Counted from the first letter of the stretch, positions 1 through 9,217 are shown. The stretch: DNA of 64,000 nucleotides from Mycobacterium interjectum (GCA_002102225.1 LQPB01000045.1:56002-120001), one strand, 5' to 3'. A program made the numbers and translations. The notes: generated by a model from the sequence alone, not told the origin.

Positions 1-1
1 G

Positions 2-88
2 GTGTGCCGCGACGGCGCCGCCACCGGCGCGCTGCCCGGCACCGTGCTGCGGTCCGGGCGCGACACCGAGACGGTGCGGGCCTCGTGA
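2..88 (+). CDS. 3' end of an unidentified upstream gene (partial)
   Basis: An open frame enters from the left edge and ends at a TGA at 86-88, giving a 28-residue C-terminal tail (VCRDGAATGALPG...TVRAS). The TGA overlaps the GTG start of the P450 at 85 in a GTGA arrangement, the usual coupling in mycobacterial operons, so this is probably the upstream gene of the same transcript. The tail is too short to assign a family. Confidence 0.55.
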   Translation: MCRDGAATGALPGTVLRSGRDTETVRAS

Positions 89-1293
89 CCACCCAGGAAT
101 TCGACCCCGCCGAGTTGCAGGGCGGGCTGCTCATGCAGGTCGAGAACGTGCACGAGCGTCTGCGCGAGGCGCAGGCCCGCCACCGGGTGATGGTGGGAAA
201 TCCCTTCGCCGAGGTCAGCGCCGCGCAGGTCGGCGAGCTGGGCGTGACGGTGCTCGGGTACGAGGAGTGCCAGACCGTGCTCACCCACCCCGACACCTTC
301 TCGTCGTCGATCTACGACCAGATCATGGGCCCGGTCATGGGCCGCACCCTGCTCGAGCTCGAAGGAGCCGAGCATCGGGCCAGCCGGGCGCTGGTGTCGC
401 CGGCGTTCCGCACCGCCCTGTTGGAGCGCTGGCGCGCCGAGCTCGTCGAGTTGGTGGTCCACGAGCTCATCGACCGGTTCGCGCCGCGCGGGCGGGCCGA
501 GCTCGCCCGCGAGTTCACCTTCGCGTTTCCGGTCCAGGTCATCGCGCGGATCATGGGCCTGCCCCGGCAGGACTACCCGCGCTTCCAGCGGCTGTCGATC
601 GAGTTGCTCAACGTGGTCTACGACTGGGATCGGGGGCTGGCCGCGTCGGCCGAGCTGAGGGCCTACCTGGCGGAGATCCTCGCCGAGCGGCGGCGTCGCC
701 CGCAGGACGACCTGATCAGCATGCTGGCGGAATCGGAGATCGACGGCGCGCGCCTGACCGACGACGAGATCTTTGCATTCCTGCTGCTGATCCTGCCCGC
801 CGGCGTCGAGACGACCTACCGCGCGTCGGGCAACCTGCTGGTGGCGCTGCTCACCGAGCTGGCGTTGCTGGAGGCGCTGCGGGCCGATCGCGGCCTGCTC
901 CGCGGCGCCTTCGAGGAGGCGCTGCGCTGGGAGCCGCCGATCACCACCGTGGTGCGACGGGTGGTCCGCGACTGCGAGCTCGGCGGGATCGCGATCCCGG
1001 CGGGCACCACCGTCAGCGTCAGTGTGGCGGCCGCCAACCGCGACCCGGCGCGCTACTCGGACCCGGACCGCTTCGACCCGACCCGCACGAACATCGCGCA
1101 CCTGACCTTCGGGGGCGGGCCGCACCTGTGCCTGGGCATGCACCTGGCGCGGATGGAGGGCACCGTGGCCATCAACGCGCTGCTCGACCGGCTGCCGGAG
1201 CTGAGGCTCGACCCGACCGCCCCGACCCCGCACGTCGTCGGCGTGGCGTTCCGCTCGCCGGCCGCGCTGCCGGTCGTGTTCACCGCGGCGTGA
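85..1293 (+). CDS. cytochrome P450
   Basis: A soluble bacterial cytochrome P450 of about 402 residues, expected to mono-oxygenate a hydrophobic substrate using ferredoxin electrons. The I-helix AGVETT motif lies near residue 240 and the K-helix ExxR (EEALR) near 277. The heme loop FGGGPHLCLG has its axial cysteine near residue 349. The GTG at 85 is preferred over a longer arginine-rich reading because it overlaps the upstream stop and begins where P450 similarity starts. It is convergent with the TetR gene, whose stop lies 6 bp away. This gene pair is not at this position in M. tuberculosis as I remember it. The substrate is unknown. Confidence 0.9.
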   Translation: MTTQEFDPAELQGGLLMQVENVHERLREAQARHRVMVGNPFAEVSAAQVGELGVTVLGYEECQTVLTHPDTFSSSIYDQIMGPVMGRTLLELEGAEHRASRALVSPAFRTALLERWRAELVELVVHELIDRFAPRGRAELAREFTFAFPVQVIARIMGLPRQDYPRFQRLSIELLNVVYDWDRGLAASAELRAYLAEILAERRRRPQDDLISMLAESEIDGARLTDDEIFAFLLLILPAGVETTYRASGNLLVALLTELALLEALRADRGLLRGAFEEALRWEPPITTVVRRVVRDCELGGIAIPAGTTVSVSVAAANRDPARYSDPDRFDPTRTNIAHLTFGGGPHLCLGMHLARMEGTVAINALLDRLPELRLDPTAPTPHVVGVAFRSPAALPVVFTAA

Positions 1294-1298
1294 GCCGA

Positions 1299-1880
1299 CT
1301 ATCTACGGGCGAGCGCGTGCCAGGCCATGTCGGCGATCGCCTCGCAATAGCGGTCGTCGATGGGGGTGTCGGAGTACAGGGCGCGAATGTTCAACGGCGC
1401 CAGCACCAATTGGACGGCGGCCAGGGTGTTGACGCCCTCGCGTAGCTCGCCGCGTTGCCTGGCCCGGTCGATGACTTCGCGCACGACGGCAAACCGTGCC
1501 TGCCACAGCATCATTCGCGTTGCTTCGTCGTGAATACCCGGGCGCTCCATGACCAGCGCCCGCAGGAACGTGCGACCCTCTTCGGTGTTGATTCGGTCGG
1601 CCGCGCTGCGCGCCATGGCCAGCAAGTCCCCGCGCAGCGAGCCGGTGTCGATCGTCGTACCGAAGGTCTGGGCATCGGCGAGGGCAGCATCGACGATGAG
1701 CCGTTGGCGGTCGCCCCAGTAGCGGTAGATCATTTCGCGATCGAGGCGGTGGCGCTCCGCCATTGCCTCGATGCTGAACCGCTCGACACCCCAGCGGGCG
1801 AGCTCGTCGAGCGCCGCCGGCATCACCCGCGCCCGGATGTCCGCGGGAACGGCGTGATCGGGTTGTTGAGACGGCTGCAT
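1299..1880 (-). CDS. TetR-family transcriptional regulator
   Basis: A 193-residue protein with an N-terminal TetR helix-turn-helix at about residues 15-60 (RFSIEAMAERHRLDREMIYRYWGDR), followed by the all-helical ligand/dimer domain. The second HTH helix ends in the typical YRYWGD segment. It lies tail to tail with the P450, with a 5 bp gap, and may control it or itself. Only 21 bp separate its ATG from the stop of the RNase H/phosphatase gene on the same strand, so read-through from that operon is possible. The ligand is unknown. Confidence 0.85.
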   Translation of the reverse strand: MQPSQQPDHAVPADIRARVMPAALDELARWGVERFSIEAMAERHRLDREMIYRYWGDRQRLIVDAALADAQTFGTTIDTGSLRGDLLAMARSAADRINTEEGRTFLRALVMERPGIHDEATRMMLWQARFAVVREVIDRARQRGELREGVNTLAAVQLVLAPLNIRALYSDTPIDDRYCEAIADMAWHALARR

Positions 1881-1901
1881 CGATCGCCCCCTTATACCCG
1901 C

Positions 1902-3017
1902 CTAAAGATAGCCTGTCTGGTTCACCAGCCTCACCGACGACGCCCCATCCGAATAGAACTCTGCGATGCTCAACGACGCCAGGTCAAGATGGAGCCGGTA
2001 AAGAATGCCCGGCCCGGCGTCGAGCGCCAGCCGCAGCAGCATCTTGATCGGGGTCACGTGCGACACCACCAGCACCGTGGCGCCCTGATGCGCGGCGATG
2101 ATCCGCTCGCGCACCCTGAGCACCCGATCGAGCACCGCGTCGAAGCTCTCCCCGCCCGGCGGCTTCGTCCTGGTGTCCCGCAGCCAGCGGCGGTGCAAAT
2201 CCGGATCGCGCTGTGCCGCTTCGGCGAACGTCAGCCCCTCCCACGCCCCGAAATCGGTCTCGGTCAAGTCCTCGTCGACGGCGACGTCCAGCCCCAGTGC
2301 CTTGGCCGCCATTGCCGCCGTGTCGTAGGCCCGCTGCAGCGGCGAGGAGATCACCGCGGCGATGCCGCCCCGCTGCGCCATGTATTGCGCCGCCGCCTCG
2401 GCCTGCTGACGCCCGGCCTCGGTCAGCGCCGGGTTGCCGCGACCCGAGTAGCGGCGCTGGGCCGACAGTTCGGTCTGCCCGTGCCGCAGCAACAGCAGCC
2501 GCGTCGGGGTCCCGCGCGCCCCGGTCCATCCGGGCGACGTCTTGGCCTCGGCCGCCGCGCTTTTCGCGGACTCGGCGGCCGGCGGGTCGGAGTTCTCGAC
2601 GTCGCCATCGGCGACCGCTGCGGCATCCATCGCCTCGTTGGCCAACCGATCCGCGTGCGAGTTGCGGTCCCGCGGAATCCACGTGTAGGCGATCCGGTCG
2701 AAACGCGCCGCCAGCTTTCGGGCCTGGGAATGAAGTTCGACCAGGTCGGGGTGTTTGACCTTCCACCGGCCGGACATCTGCTCCACCAACAGCTTCGAGT
2801 CCAGGAAGACCTCGGCCTCGGTGGCGCCCACCTTGAGCGCGTCGTCCAATCCGGCGATCAGCCCGCGGTATTCGGCGACGTTGTTGGTCGCGACGCCGAT
2901 GGCCTGCTTGGCCTCGGCCAGCACGGTGGAGCGGTCCGCGCTGCGCACCACCGCGCCGTACCCGGCCGGCCCGGGGTTGCCGCGCGATCCGCCGTCGGCT
3001 TCGATGACGACTTTCAC
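1902..3017 (-). CDS. bifunctional RNase H / histidine phosphatase (Rv2228c-type)
   Basis: A 371-residue fusion. Residues 1 to about 130 form a type I RNase H (VVIEADGGSRGNPGPAGYG, NNVAEYRG, conserved acidic residues), which degrades RNA in RNA:DNA hybrids. A linker near 140-165 leads to a phosphoglycerate-mutase-like phosphatase with the LLLRHGQT catalytic histidine motif. That domain is similar to alpha-ribazole phosphatase (CobC-type), which fits the CobC-like gene in the same operon. The GTG at 3017 overlaps the TGA of the upstream gene (GTGA) and gives the [11 protein letters not shown]-terminus of the M. tuberculosis protein. A longer in-frame start at 3065 is therefore rejected. Confidence 0.93.
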   Translation of the reverse strand: MKVVIEADGGSRGNPGPAGYGAVVRSADRSTVLAEAKQAIGVATNNVAEYRGLIAGLDDALKVGATEAEVFLDSKLLVEQMSGRWKVKHPDLVELHSQARKLAARFDRIAYTWIPRDRNSHADRLANEAMDAAAVADGDVENSDPPAAESAKSAAAEAKTSPGWTGARGTPTRLLLLRHGQTELSAQRRYSGRGNPALTEAGRQQAEAAAQYMAQRGGIAAVISSPLQRAYDTAAMAAKALGLDVAVDEDLTETDFGAWEGLTFAEAAQRDPDLHRRWLRDTRTKPPGGESFDAVLDRVLRVRERIIAAHQGATVLVVSHVTPIKMLLRLALDAGPGILYRLHLDLASLSIAEFYSDGASSVRLVNQTGYL

Positions 3018-3751
3018 TTCTCGAACCCCTTGACCCGCAGCAGAATGGCGCCGCATTCCGGGCAACGCACCAGCTCGTCCTCGGGGGCGGCGGAAATGCG
3101 GGACAGCTCACCGCGGCCGATCTCGATCCGGCACGCCCCGCACCGATGCCCCAGCAACGGTCCGGCACCGGGGCCTCCCCCGGCGCGCTGGCGCTCGTAC
3201 AGGGCGGACAGCGCGGGATCCAGCGCCGCGGTGAGCGTGTCGCGTCGTGACGAATGGGCCTCGCGGGCCTCGTCGATCTCGGCGAGCGCGACGTCGAGGG
3301 CCTGTTGGGCGGCGGCCAACTCGGACTGTAGCGCCGCGAGGGCCCCCTCCTCCGAGCTCGCCTGGGCCTGCAGCTCTTCGCGGCGCTCCATCACCTCCAG
3401 CAGCGAATCCTCCAGGCTGGTTTGTCGCCGCAGCAGGGTCTCCAGCTCGTGCTGCAGGTCCGACAATTGCTTGGCATCCGTGGCTCCCGATGTGAGCATC
3501 GTTCGGTCCCGGTCCTCGCGCTGCCGCACCGCCTCGATCTCCGCCTCGAACCGCGACACCTGGGCGTCCAAGTCCTCGAGGGCGATTCGCAACGCTCCCA
3601 GCCGGTCACCGGCGACGTTGTGCTCGGCCTGGATCCGCTCCAGCGTCTCTCGTTGGGGCAGGTGGCCGGCCCGGTGCGCGATGCGCGACAGCTCCGCATC
3701 GAGCTTCGACAGTTCCAGTAGCGAAAGTTGCTGTGCCACCTCGGCTTTCAT
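3014..3751 (-). CDS. coiled-coil zinc-ribbon protein (Rv2229c-type)
   Basis: A 245-residue protein. Residues 10 to about 175 form a long charged coiled coil of Glu/Gln/Arg/Leu heptads. A C-terminal CxxC...CPxC zinc ribbon ([14 protein letters not shown]...RCPECG) follows. The family is widespread in actinobacteria; its role is poorly defined, with nucleic-acid or scaffold functions proposed. The ATG at 3751 overlaps the stop of the upstream NIF3-like gene (ATGA), which fixes the start. The stop overlaps the RNase H gene start. The gene is the third in a four-gene operon. Confidence 0.9.
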   Translation of the reverse strand: MKAEVAQQLSLLELSKLDAELSRIAHRAGHLPQRETLERIQAEHNVAGDRLGALRIALEDLDAQVSRFEAEIEAVRQREDRDRTMLTSGATDAKQLSDLQHELETLLRRQTSLEDSLLEVMERREELQAQASSEEGALAALQSELAAAQQALDVALAEIDEAREAHSSRRDTLTAALDPALSALYERQRAGGGPGAGPLLGHRCGACRIEIGRGELSRISAAPEDELVRCPECGAILLRVKGFEK

Positions 3752-4896
3752 GGCCGTCCTCCCCCGTCGTCGTAACCCGAATGCCCGACATTCCACGGGT
3801 CGGTGCGGAGGGTGCACACCCGCACGGGCAGCGCCGCCCCGAATCGCGACCGCAGCACGCCGGCGGCCTGCTCGCACCAGGGGAACTCACTCGCCCAGTG
3901 CGCCACGTCGACCAGCGCCACACCCGAGGCCCGGCGGTGCTCGTCCGCCGGGTGGTGCCGCAGATCGGCGGTGACGTAGGCCTGCACGTCCGCGCCGGCC
4001 GCGGCGGCCAGCAGCGAGTCCCCGGCCCCGCCGCACACGGCGACCCGCGACACGGGCAGGTCCGGGTCGCCCGCCGCGCGCACGCCCCACGACGTGCGCG
4101 GCAACGCGGCGGCGACGCGGGAGACGAAGTCGCGCAGCGGTTCCGAGCGCGCCAGCCGGCCGATGCGGCCCAGCCCCGCGTCGCTCGGCGGGGGCACCAG
4201 CGCGAAGATGTCGAACGCGGGCTCCTCGTAGGGATGAGCGGCCCGCATCGCCGCCAGCACCGCACCCCGGGCGCGGCCGGGAGCGACGACCTCGAACCGG
4301 TCCTCGGCCACCCGCTCGACGCTGCCGACGCTGCCTATCGCGGGCGAGGCCCCCTCATGCGGCAGGAACTGTCCGATGCCGCTGACGGTCCAGCTGCAGT
4401 GCGAGTAGTCGCCGATGTGCCCGGCGCCGGCGTCGAACACGGCCTCCTGCACCGCTTCGGCGTTCTCGCGCGGCACGTAGACGACCCACTTGTCGAGATC
4501 GCCCGGCGCCGCCAGCGGTTCGAGCACGCCCTCGACGGTGAGGCCCAGGGCGTCGGCCAGCGCGTCGGACACCCCCGGCGCCGCGGAATCGGCGTTGGTG
4601 TGCGCGGTGAACAGCGAACGACCGGTTCGGATCAGGCGGTGCACCAGCGCGCCCTTCGGGGTGCTGGCCGCCACCGTGTCGACGCCGCGCAGCAGCAGCG
4701 GGTGATGGGCCAGCAGCAGGCCGCCCTCGGGAACTTCGTCGACGACCGCCGGCGTCGCGTCGACGGCGACGGTCACCGAGCCCAGCGCGTCGTCGGGGTC
4801 GCCGCACACCAGGCCGACCGAATCCCACGACTGCGCGAGGCGCGGCGGGTACGCCTCGTCCAGCGCCTCGATCACGTCGGCGAGCCGCACGGTCAC
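3748..4896 (-). CDS. NIF3-like / GTP cyclohydrolase 1 type 2 family protein (Rv2230c-type)
   Basis: A 382-residue member of the NIF3/DUF34 family, di-metal proteins of uncertain enzymatic role. Conserved metal-binding histidines are visible in [10 protein letters not shown] near the N-terminus and in the HHPADEH segment near the C-terminus. A middle insertion (PII-like domain) includes the HPYEEPAFD motif. The GTG at 4896 gives [18 protein letters not shown], matching the M. tuberculosis N-terminus, and overlaps the upstream stop (GTGA). The start giving a 520-residue product is rejected because its extra residues are a shadow of the aminotransferase gene. Confidence 0.9.
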   Translation of the reverse strand: MTVRLADVIEALDEAYPPRLAQSWDSVGLVCGDPDDALGSVTVAVDATPAVVDEVPEGGLLLAHHPLLLRGVDTVAASTPKGALVHRLIRTGRSLFTAHTNADSAAPGVSDALADALGLTVEGVLEPLAAPGDLDKWVVYVPRENAEAVQEAVFDAGAGHIGDYSHCSWTVSGIGQFLPHEGASPAIGSVGSVERVAEDRFEVVAPGRARGAVLAAMRAAHPYEEPAFDIFALVPPPSDAGLGRIGRLARSEPLRDFVSRVAAALPRTSWGVRAAGDPDLPVSRVAVCGGAGDSLLAAAAGADVQAYVTADLRHHPADEHRRASGVALVDVAHWASEFPWCEQAAGVLRSRFGAALPVRVCTLRTDPWNVGHSGYDDGGGRP

Positions 4897-5921
4897 CGCG
4901 GCACCCCGGCGATCGCGTCGACCAGCAGCGGCCACTCGCGGCGCACCGCGGCCCGCAGGTAGCGCTCGTCCAGGCCGACGAACGTGTCGCAGCGGCGCAC
5001 CGCAATCCCCTTGCGTTCCAGGCCGATTCGCAGCGAAGCGGCATCCGGCCGCCGGAACAGCACGAACGGGGCCCAGCCGTCGACCACGGCGGCGCCGACC
5101 GACTCCAGGCCGGCCACCATCTGGGCGCGCAACTCCGACAACCGCAGCGCACCGGCCGCCGCTTCCGCGACGGCCCGCGGGTCGCAACACGCCGCGATGG
5201 CCGTGAGCTGCAGCGTGCCCACCGGCCAGTGCGCGCGCCGCGCCGTCAACCGCGCCAGCAGCTCCGGGGCGCCCAGGGCGTATCCCACCCGCAGTCCGGC
5301 CAGCGCCCACGTCTTGGTCAGGCTGCGCAGCACCAGCACGTCGGGCAGCGGCTCGCCGGCCAGCGACTCCGCCTCGCCGGGCACCGCGTCGGCGAACGCC
5401 TCGTCGACCACCACGATCCGGCCCGGACGGCGCAACGCGAGCAGCTGCTCGCGGGCGTGCAGCACCGAGGTGGGGTTGGTCGGGTTGCCCACCACGACCA
5501 GGTCGGCGTCGTCGGGCACCCGCGCCTCGTCGAGGCGAAACGGCGGCTCGAGCACGACGTGCTCGACGGGCACCCCGGCCGCGCCCAGCGCCACGGCCGG
5601 CTCGGTGAACGAGGGCGCCACGATCGCCGCCCGCCCCGGGCGCAGGTTTGGCAGCAGCGCGAACCCTTCCGCCGCACCGGCCAGCGGCAGCACCTCGTCA
5701 CGGGTGCGGCCGTGCCGCGCGGCCGCCGCGTCCTGGGCCCGGTGCGCGTCGCGCGGGCTGGGGTAGCTCGCCAGGTCCGGCAGCCGCTCGGCCAGCTTCC
5801 GCGTCAGCCAGTCCGGCGGTCGCGCGTGCCGGACGTTGACGGCGAAATCGAGCATCCCGGGCGCCACGGCCTGATCGCCGTGATAGCGGGCCGCAGGCGG
5901 GCTCGGGTTCAGAGTCGCCAT
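4893..5921 (-). CDS. cobC: CobC-like PLP-dependent aminotransferase (Rv2231c-type)
   Basis: A 342-residue fold-type I PLP enzyme of the histidinol-phosphate aminotransferase/CobC group, annotated in mycobacteria as an L-threonine-O-3-phosphate decarboxylase candidate for cobalamin. The PLP lysine is K203 in [14 protein letters not shown] near 147 and VVDEAFAD near 172 are cofactor-binding motifs. It is the first gene of the overlapping minus-strand operon. The ATG at 5921 is chosen because similarity begins there ([20 protein letters not shown]). An upstream in-frame ATG at 6014 would run into the divergent ptkA gene. Its exact reaction in mycobacteria is not proven. Confidence 0.85.
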   Translation of the reverse strand: MATLNPSPPAARYHGDQAVAPGMLDFAVNVRHARPPDWLTRKLAERLPDLASYPSPRDAHRAQDAAAARHGRTRDEVLPLAGAAEGFALLPNLRPGRAAIVAPSFTEPAVALGAAGVPVEHVVLEPPFRLDEARVPDDADLVVVGNPTNPTSVLHAREQLLALRRPGRIVVVDEAFADAVPGEAESLAGEPLPDVLVLRSLTKTWALAGLRVGYALGAPELLARLTARRAHWPVGTLQLTAIAACCDPRAVAEAAAGALRLSELRAQMVAGLESVGAAVVDGWAPFVLFRRPDAASLRIGLERKGIAVRRCDTFVGLDERYLRAAVRREWPLLVDAIAGVPR

Positions 5922-6003
5922 CCGTGAAACACTAGTGGGCCGCCGCACGCGCGTGGCGGGAACACCGTCGCAGCAGCATGCGGGCATCGAGGACAATGGT
6001 GAG

Positions 6004-6723
6004 GTGACAGGCACAGCCTCGGATTGCCCGCCTCCTCCTCACGACGCCATGCGTCGTGCATCGCCGGCGGCCGTCGCGGGCGCACCGCAGCTGGTGATCT
6101 TTGATCTCGACGGCACGCTGACCGACTCGGCCGAAGGCATCGTGGCCAGCTTCCTGCACGCGCTCGACCACGTCGGAGCGGACGTACCCGAGGGCGACCT
6201 GGCCGCGCACATCGTCGGCCCGCCGATGGACGACACCTTCCGCACGATGTTCGGCGACTCCGCCGACGAGGCGATCACCGCGTTCCGGGCCGAATACGGC
6301 GCCCGCGGCTGGGCGATGAACACGCTGTTCGACGGCATCGAGCCGCTGCTGGCCGACCTGCGCGCCGCCGGCGTCCGGCTGGCCGTGGCCACCTCCAAGC
6401 TGGAGCCGACGGCGCGGCGCATCCTCGCCCACTTCGGGCTGGACCGGCATTTCGAGGTCATCGCCGGCGCGGCCCCCGACGGTTCGCGCAAAAGCAAGGA
6501 GGAGGTGCTGGCCCACGCGCTGACACAACTCCAGCCGCTGCCCGAGCGGGTGCTGATGGTCGGCGACCGCAGCCACGACGTGCACGGCGCGGCCGCGCAC
6601 GGCATCGACACCGTGGTGGTCGGCTGGGGCTACGGGCGCGACGACTTTCACGAGGGGTTCGGCCTCACCGGGGTGACGCACGCCGCGACCATCGACGAGC
6701 TGCGGAGGGCCCTCGGTGTCTGA
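6004..6723 (+). CDS. ptkA: HAD-family protein, tyrosine kinase PtkA
   Basis: About 239 residues from the GTG at 6004. The HAD motif I is FDLDGTLTDS (D34, D36 in this numbering), motif II lies in VATSKLEPT, and motif IV is MVGDRSHDV. The M. tuberculosis orthologue Rv2232 is reported as an autophosphorylating protein tyrosine kinase acting on PtpA; the fold itself is that of a phosphoglycolate phosphatase. The N-terminal 25 residues are proline-rich and probably disordered. A GTG at 5935 is an alternative start 13 bp from the divergent cobC start; neither has a strong ribosome site. The stop lies inside ptpA, so the two genes are translationally coupled. Confidence 0.85.
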   Translation: MTGTASDCPPPPHDAMRRASPAAVAGAPQLVIFDLDGTLTDSAEGIVASFLHALDHVGADVPEGDLAAHIVGPPMDDTFRTMFGDSADEAITAFRAEYGARGWAMNTLFDGIEPLLADLRAAGVRLAVATSKLEPTARRILAHFGLDRHFEVIAGAAPDGSRKSKEEVLAHALTQLQPLPERVLMVGDRSHDVHGAAAHGIDTVVVGWGYGRDDFHEGFGLTGVTHAATIDELRRALGV

Positions 6724-7207
6724 ACCGCTGCACGTCACCTTCGTCTGCACCGGCAACATCTGCCGTTCGCCGATGGCCGAGAAGGTGTTCGCCGACCAAC
6801 TGCAGCGGCGCGGCCTGGCCGAGGCGGTGCGGGTGACCAGCGCCGGCACCGGCAACTGGCACGTCGGCAGCCGCGCCGACGAGCGGGCCACCCGGGTGCT
6901 GCGCGCCCACGGCTATTCCACCGCCCACTGCGCCGCCCAGCTGAACGACGACCACCTGGCGGCAGACCTGGTGGTGGCGCTGGGCCGCAACCACGTTCGG
7001 ATGCTGCGCCAGCTCGGCGTCGACGAGGACCGGATACGGATGCTGCGCTCGTTCGACCCGCGCTCGGGCGCCCACGCCCTGGACGTGGAGGATCCCTACT
7101 ACGGCGACCCCGAGGACTTCGAGGACGTCCTGGCCGTCATCGAGGCCGCCCTGCCCGGCCTGCACGCCTGGGTCGACGAGCGACTCGCGGAGAACGGGCA
7201 CGGTTGA
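6716..7207 (+). CDS. ptpA: low-molecular-weight protein tyrosine phosphatase PtpA
   Basis: A 163-residue LMW phosphatase. The P-loop CTGNICRS supplies nucleophile C11 and R17, and the general acid is D126 in VEDPYYGD. In M. tuberculosis PtpA is secreted into the macrophage and blocks phagosome acidification; that role is inferred here by orthology. The GTG at 6716 lies inside the ptkA end (8 bp overlap). Its TGA overlaps the ATG of the SURF1 gene (TGATG), so ptkA, ptpA and the SURF1 gene form one operon. Confidence 0.93.
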   Translation: MSEPLHVTFVCTGNICRSPMAEKVFADQLQRRGLAEAVRVTSAGTGNWHVGSRADERATRVLRAHGYSTAHCAAQLNDDHLAADLVVALGRNHVRMLRQLGVDEDRIRMLRSFDPRSGAHALDVEDPYYGDPEDFEDVLAVIEAALPGLHAWVDERLAENGHG

Positions 7208-8025
7208 TGCGCCGCCTGGCATTCCTGCTGCGACCGGGCTGGATAGCGCTGGCCCTGGTGGTCATCGCCTTCACCTACCTGTGCTTCATGGTGCTCGCGC
7301 CCTGGCAGCTGGGGAAGAACACCCGGACATCGCGGGAGAACCATCAGATCGAATCCTCCCTGAACACCCCGCCGGTCCCGGTCAAAACGCTCCTGCCACA
7401 GCAGGATTCGTCGGCACCGGGCGCGCAGTGGCGCCGGGTCACGGCGACCGGCCACTACTTGCCCGACGTTCAGGTGCTGGCCCGCCTGCGGGTCGTGGAG
7501 GGCGATCCGGCGTTCGAAGTGCTGGCACCCTTCGTCGTCGACGACGGGCCCACCGTGCTGGTGGACCGCGGCTACGTGCGCCCCGAGCAGGGCTCTCACG
7601 TCCCCCCGATCGCCCGCCCGCCGACCGGGCCGGTGAGCCTCACGGCCCGGCTGCGCGACTCCGAACCCACCGCGCCGGGCAAGGACCCATTCGTCATCGA
7701 CGGTGTGCAGCAGGTGTATTCGATCAATACGCAGCAGGTCGCGGCGCTCACCCGGGTCCCGCTGGCCGGGTCGTATCTGCAGTTGGTCGAGGACCAGCCC
7801 GGCGGCCTGGGCGTGATCGGCATCCCGCACCTGGACGCCGGGCCGTTCCTGTCGTACGGCATCCAGTGGATTTCGTTCGGCATCGTCGCGCCAATTCTGT
7901 TGGGCTACTTCATCTTTTCCGAGATACGGGTGCGGCGACGGGAGAAGCAGGCGGCGGCGGAGACCCCAGCGACCCCGAGGACCGTCGAGGAGAAACTCGC
8001 CGACCGCTACGGCCGGCGGCGCTAA
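7207..8025 (+). CDS. SURF1-family cytochrome oxidase assembly protein (Rv2235-type)
   Basis: A 272-residue SURF1/Shy1 family membrane protein. It has an N-terminal transmembrane helix at about 12-32, an exported central domain and a second helix at about 213-234 before a charged cytosolic tail. Motifs APWQLGKN after the first helix and VDRGYVRPEQG in the periplasmic domain are typical of the family. SURF1 proteins assist heme a insertion into cytochrome aa3 oxidase. The ATG at 7207 overlaps the ptpA stop; the TTG one codon earlier is less likely. The gene ends just before a tandem repeat. Confidence 0.9.
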   Translation: MRRLAFLLRPGWIALALVVIAFTYLCFMVLAPWQLGKNTRTSRENHQIESSLNTPPVPVKTLLPQQDSSAPGAQWRRVTATGHYLPDVQVLARLRVVEGDPAFEVLAPFVVDDGPTVLVDRGYVRPEQGSHVPPIARPPTGPVSLTARLRDSEPTAPGKDPFVIDGVQQVYSINTQQVAALTRVPLAGSYLQLVEDQPGGLGVIGIPHLDAGPFLSYGIQWISFGIVAPILLGYFIFSEIRVRRREKQAAAETPATPRTVEEKLADRYGRRR

Positions 8026-8032
8026 CCGCATC

Positions 8033-8081
8033 CAGTGTGCGCTGGCGGCTTTCAGTGTGCGCTGGCGGCTTTCAGTGTGCG
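8033..8081. repeat. 20 bp tandem repeat (about 2.5 copies)
   Basis: The unit CAGTGTGCGCTGGCGGCTTT is present twice exactly at 8033-8052 and 8053-8072, followed by the first nine bases of a third copy. It starts 8 bp after the SURF1 stop and merges into the palindromic element at 8067-8132. It looks like local duplication of one arm of that element. Confidence 0.85.
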
Positions 8082-8132
8082 CCAAGGGCGCGAATGCGGC
8101 GATTTTTCCGCCCTCCGCGCACACTCGACGCC
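8067..8132. repeat. 66 bp imperfect palindromic element, copy A
   Basis: The arm GTGTGCGCCAAGGGCG (8075-8090) is mirrored by CGCCCTCCGCGCACAC (8109-8124) around an AT-richer centre. The same 66 bp layout, about 49 of 66 positions identical, recurs at 54681-54746. Both copies lie in a gap between convergent genes. Here the element overlaps the cobD 3' end and supplies its last codons and stop. It may act as a bidirectional terminator or be a REP/MITE-like dispersed repeat. Confidence 0.7.
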
Positions 8133-9037
8133 AGCGACGCACACGCGACGGACAGCGCGGCGGCGGCCTGCACCGCCCGCGATAAGTCGACCGCGCGGCG
8201 CAGGTCGGCCACCACGGGCTCGCCGCCGTCGCCGAGGGTGGGCCGGATCTGCAGCTCGTGGCGGTACTGGGTGGGCCCGCCGAGCCGAACGCCCAGCGCC
8301 CCGGCGAAGGCCGCCTCGACCACGCCCGCGTTGGGGCTGGGGTGCCGGGCCGCGTCGCGTCGCCACGCGCGCAGCGCGCCCGCCGGGGATCCGCCGACGA
8401 CGGGCGCGCACAGCACCACCAGCGCCGCGGTGGCCCGCGCGGCGACGTAGTTGGCCAGGTCATCCAATCGTGCTGCGGCCCAACCGAATCGGAGGTAGCG
8501 CGCAGAGCGGTGGCCGATCATCGAGTCCAGCGTGTTGATGGCGCGGTAGGCCAGCACCCCGGGCGCCCCGCCGGCCGCCGCCCACATCAGCGGCGCCACC
8601 TGGGCGTCCGAAGTGTTCTCCGCGACCGATTCCAGCGCGGCGCGCGTCAGGCCGGCGGCGTCCAGCCGCGCCGGGTCGCGCCCGCACAGCGACGGCAGCA
8701 GCCGTCGGGCGGCGCCGACGTCGCCGCGCTCCAGCAGTTGCGACATCTCCAGCCCGGTGCGCGCCAGCGACGTTCCGCCCAGGCATATCCACGTGGCGAG
8801 GGCGGTGACCGCGACGGACCGGCGCGCGGCGGCGGCGCCCAGCACCGTCACCGCACCGATCAGCAGGCCCACGTGCAGCACGCCGGCGACCTTGGCGTCG
8901 CGGTAGGTGTGGCGCTCCAGCGCCGCGGCGGCCCCGCCGAACAGCGCGACCGGGTGGCCGCGCTTCGGGTCGCTGAGGACCAGGTCGGCCGCGTAGCCGG
9001 CCAGCACGCCGACGACCCGGGTCCGCCTCGCAGCCAC
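8072..9037 (-). CDS. cobD: cobalamin biosynthesis protein CobD (adenosylcobinamide-phosphate synthase)
   Basis: A 321-residue multi-pass membrane protein of the CobD/CbiB family, which attaches aminopropanol or its phosphate to adenosylcobyrate. Family motifs are GDPKRGHPVALFG-like (SDPKRGHPVALFG) near residue 22, ESVAENTSD, RAINTLDSMIGH, and the C-terminal HPSPNAGVVEAAFAGALGV. The start is a GTG at 9037. The last roughly 20 residues (ASSVRGGRKNRRIRALGAH) are encoded by the palindromic element and look unlike the family, so the native C-terminus has probably been replaced or extended. It is convergent with the SURF1 gene. Confidence 0.88.
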   Translation of the reverse strand: MAARRTRVVGVLAGYAADLVLSDPKRGHPVALFGGAAAALERHTYRDAKVAGVLHVGLLIGAVTVLGAAAARRSVAVTALATWICLGGTSLARTGLEMSQLLERGDVGAARRLLPSLCGRDPARLDAAGLTRAALESVAENTSDAQVAPLMWAAAGGAPGVLAYRAINTLDSMIGHRSARYLRFGWAAARLDDLANYVAARATAALVVLCAPVVGGSPAGALRAWRRDAARHPSPNAGVVEAAFAGALGVRLGGPTQYRHELQIRPTLGDGGEPVVADLRRAVDLSRAVQAAAALSVACASLASSVRGGRKNRRIRALGAH

Positions 9038-9073
9038 CCGGGCAGCGTCTCACACCGCCCCCCGCGGGCCGGG

Positions 9074-9217
9074 CTAGATGGCCAATACGGCCGCCACGAT
9101 CACCACGACGATCAGCAGGCCCACGAGCCACCACAGCAAGACGTCGGACACGGCCGCCGGCGCCAGGTTGGGCGGTCGCGCCAGCGGCGGGCCGGGGTTG
9201 ACAGGTTGAGTACTCAT
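9074..9217 (-). CDS. small single-pass membrane protein
   Basis: A 47-residue protein starting MSTQPVNPGPPLARPPN. The proline-rich N-terminus leads into one C-terminal transmembrane helix (WWLVGLLIVVVIVAAVLAI). It sits 36 bp upstream of cobD on the same strand and diverges from the DUF2236 gene. An in-frame start at 9277 exists but would run close to the divergent gene. I do not recognise a function. Small membrane proteins of this type are common in mycobacteria. Confidence 0.6.
   Translation of the reverse strand: MSTQPVNPGPPLARPPNLAPAAVSDVLLWWLVGLLIVVVIVAAVLAI

Noticed and set aside
1455..3974. 839-residue open frame across the minus-strand operon
   Set aside because: It has no recognisable domain, and the opposite strand carries four well-conserved overlapping genes.
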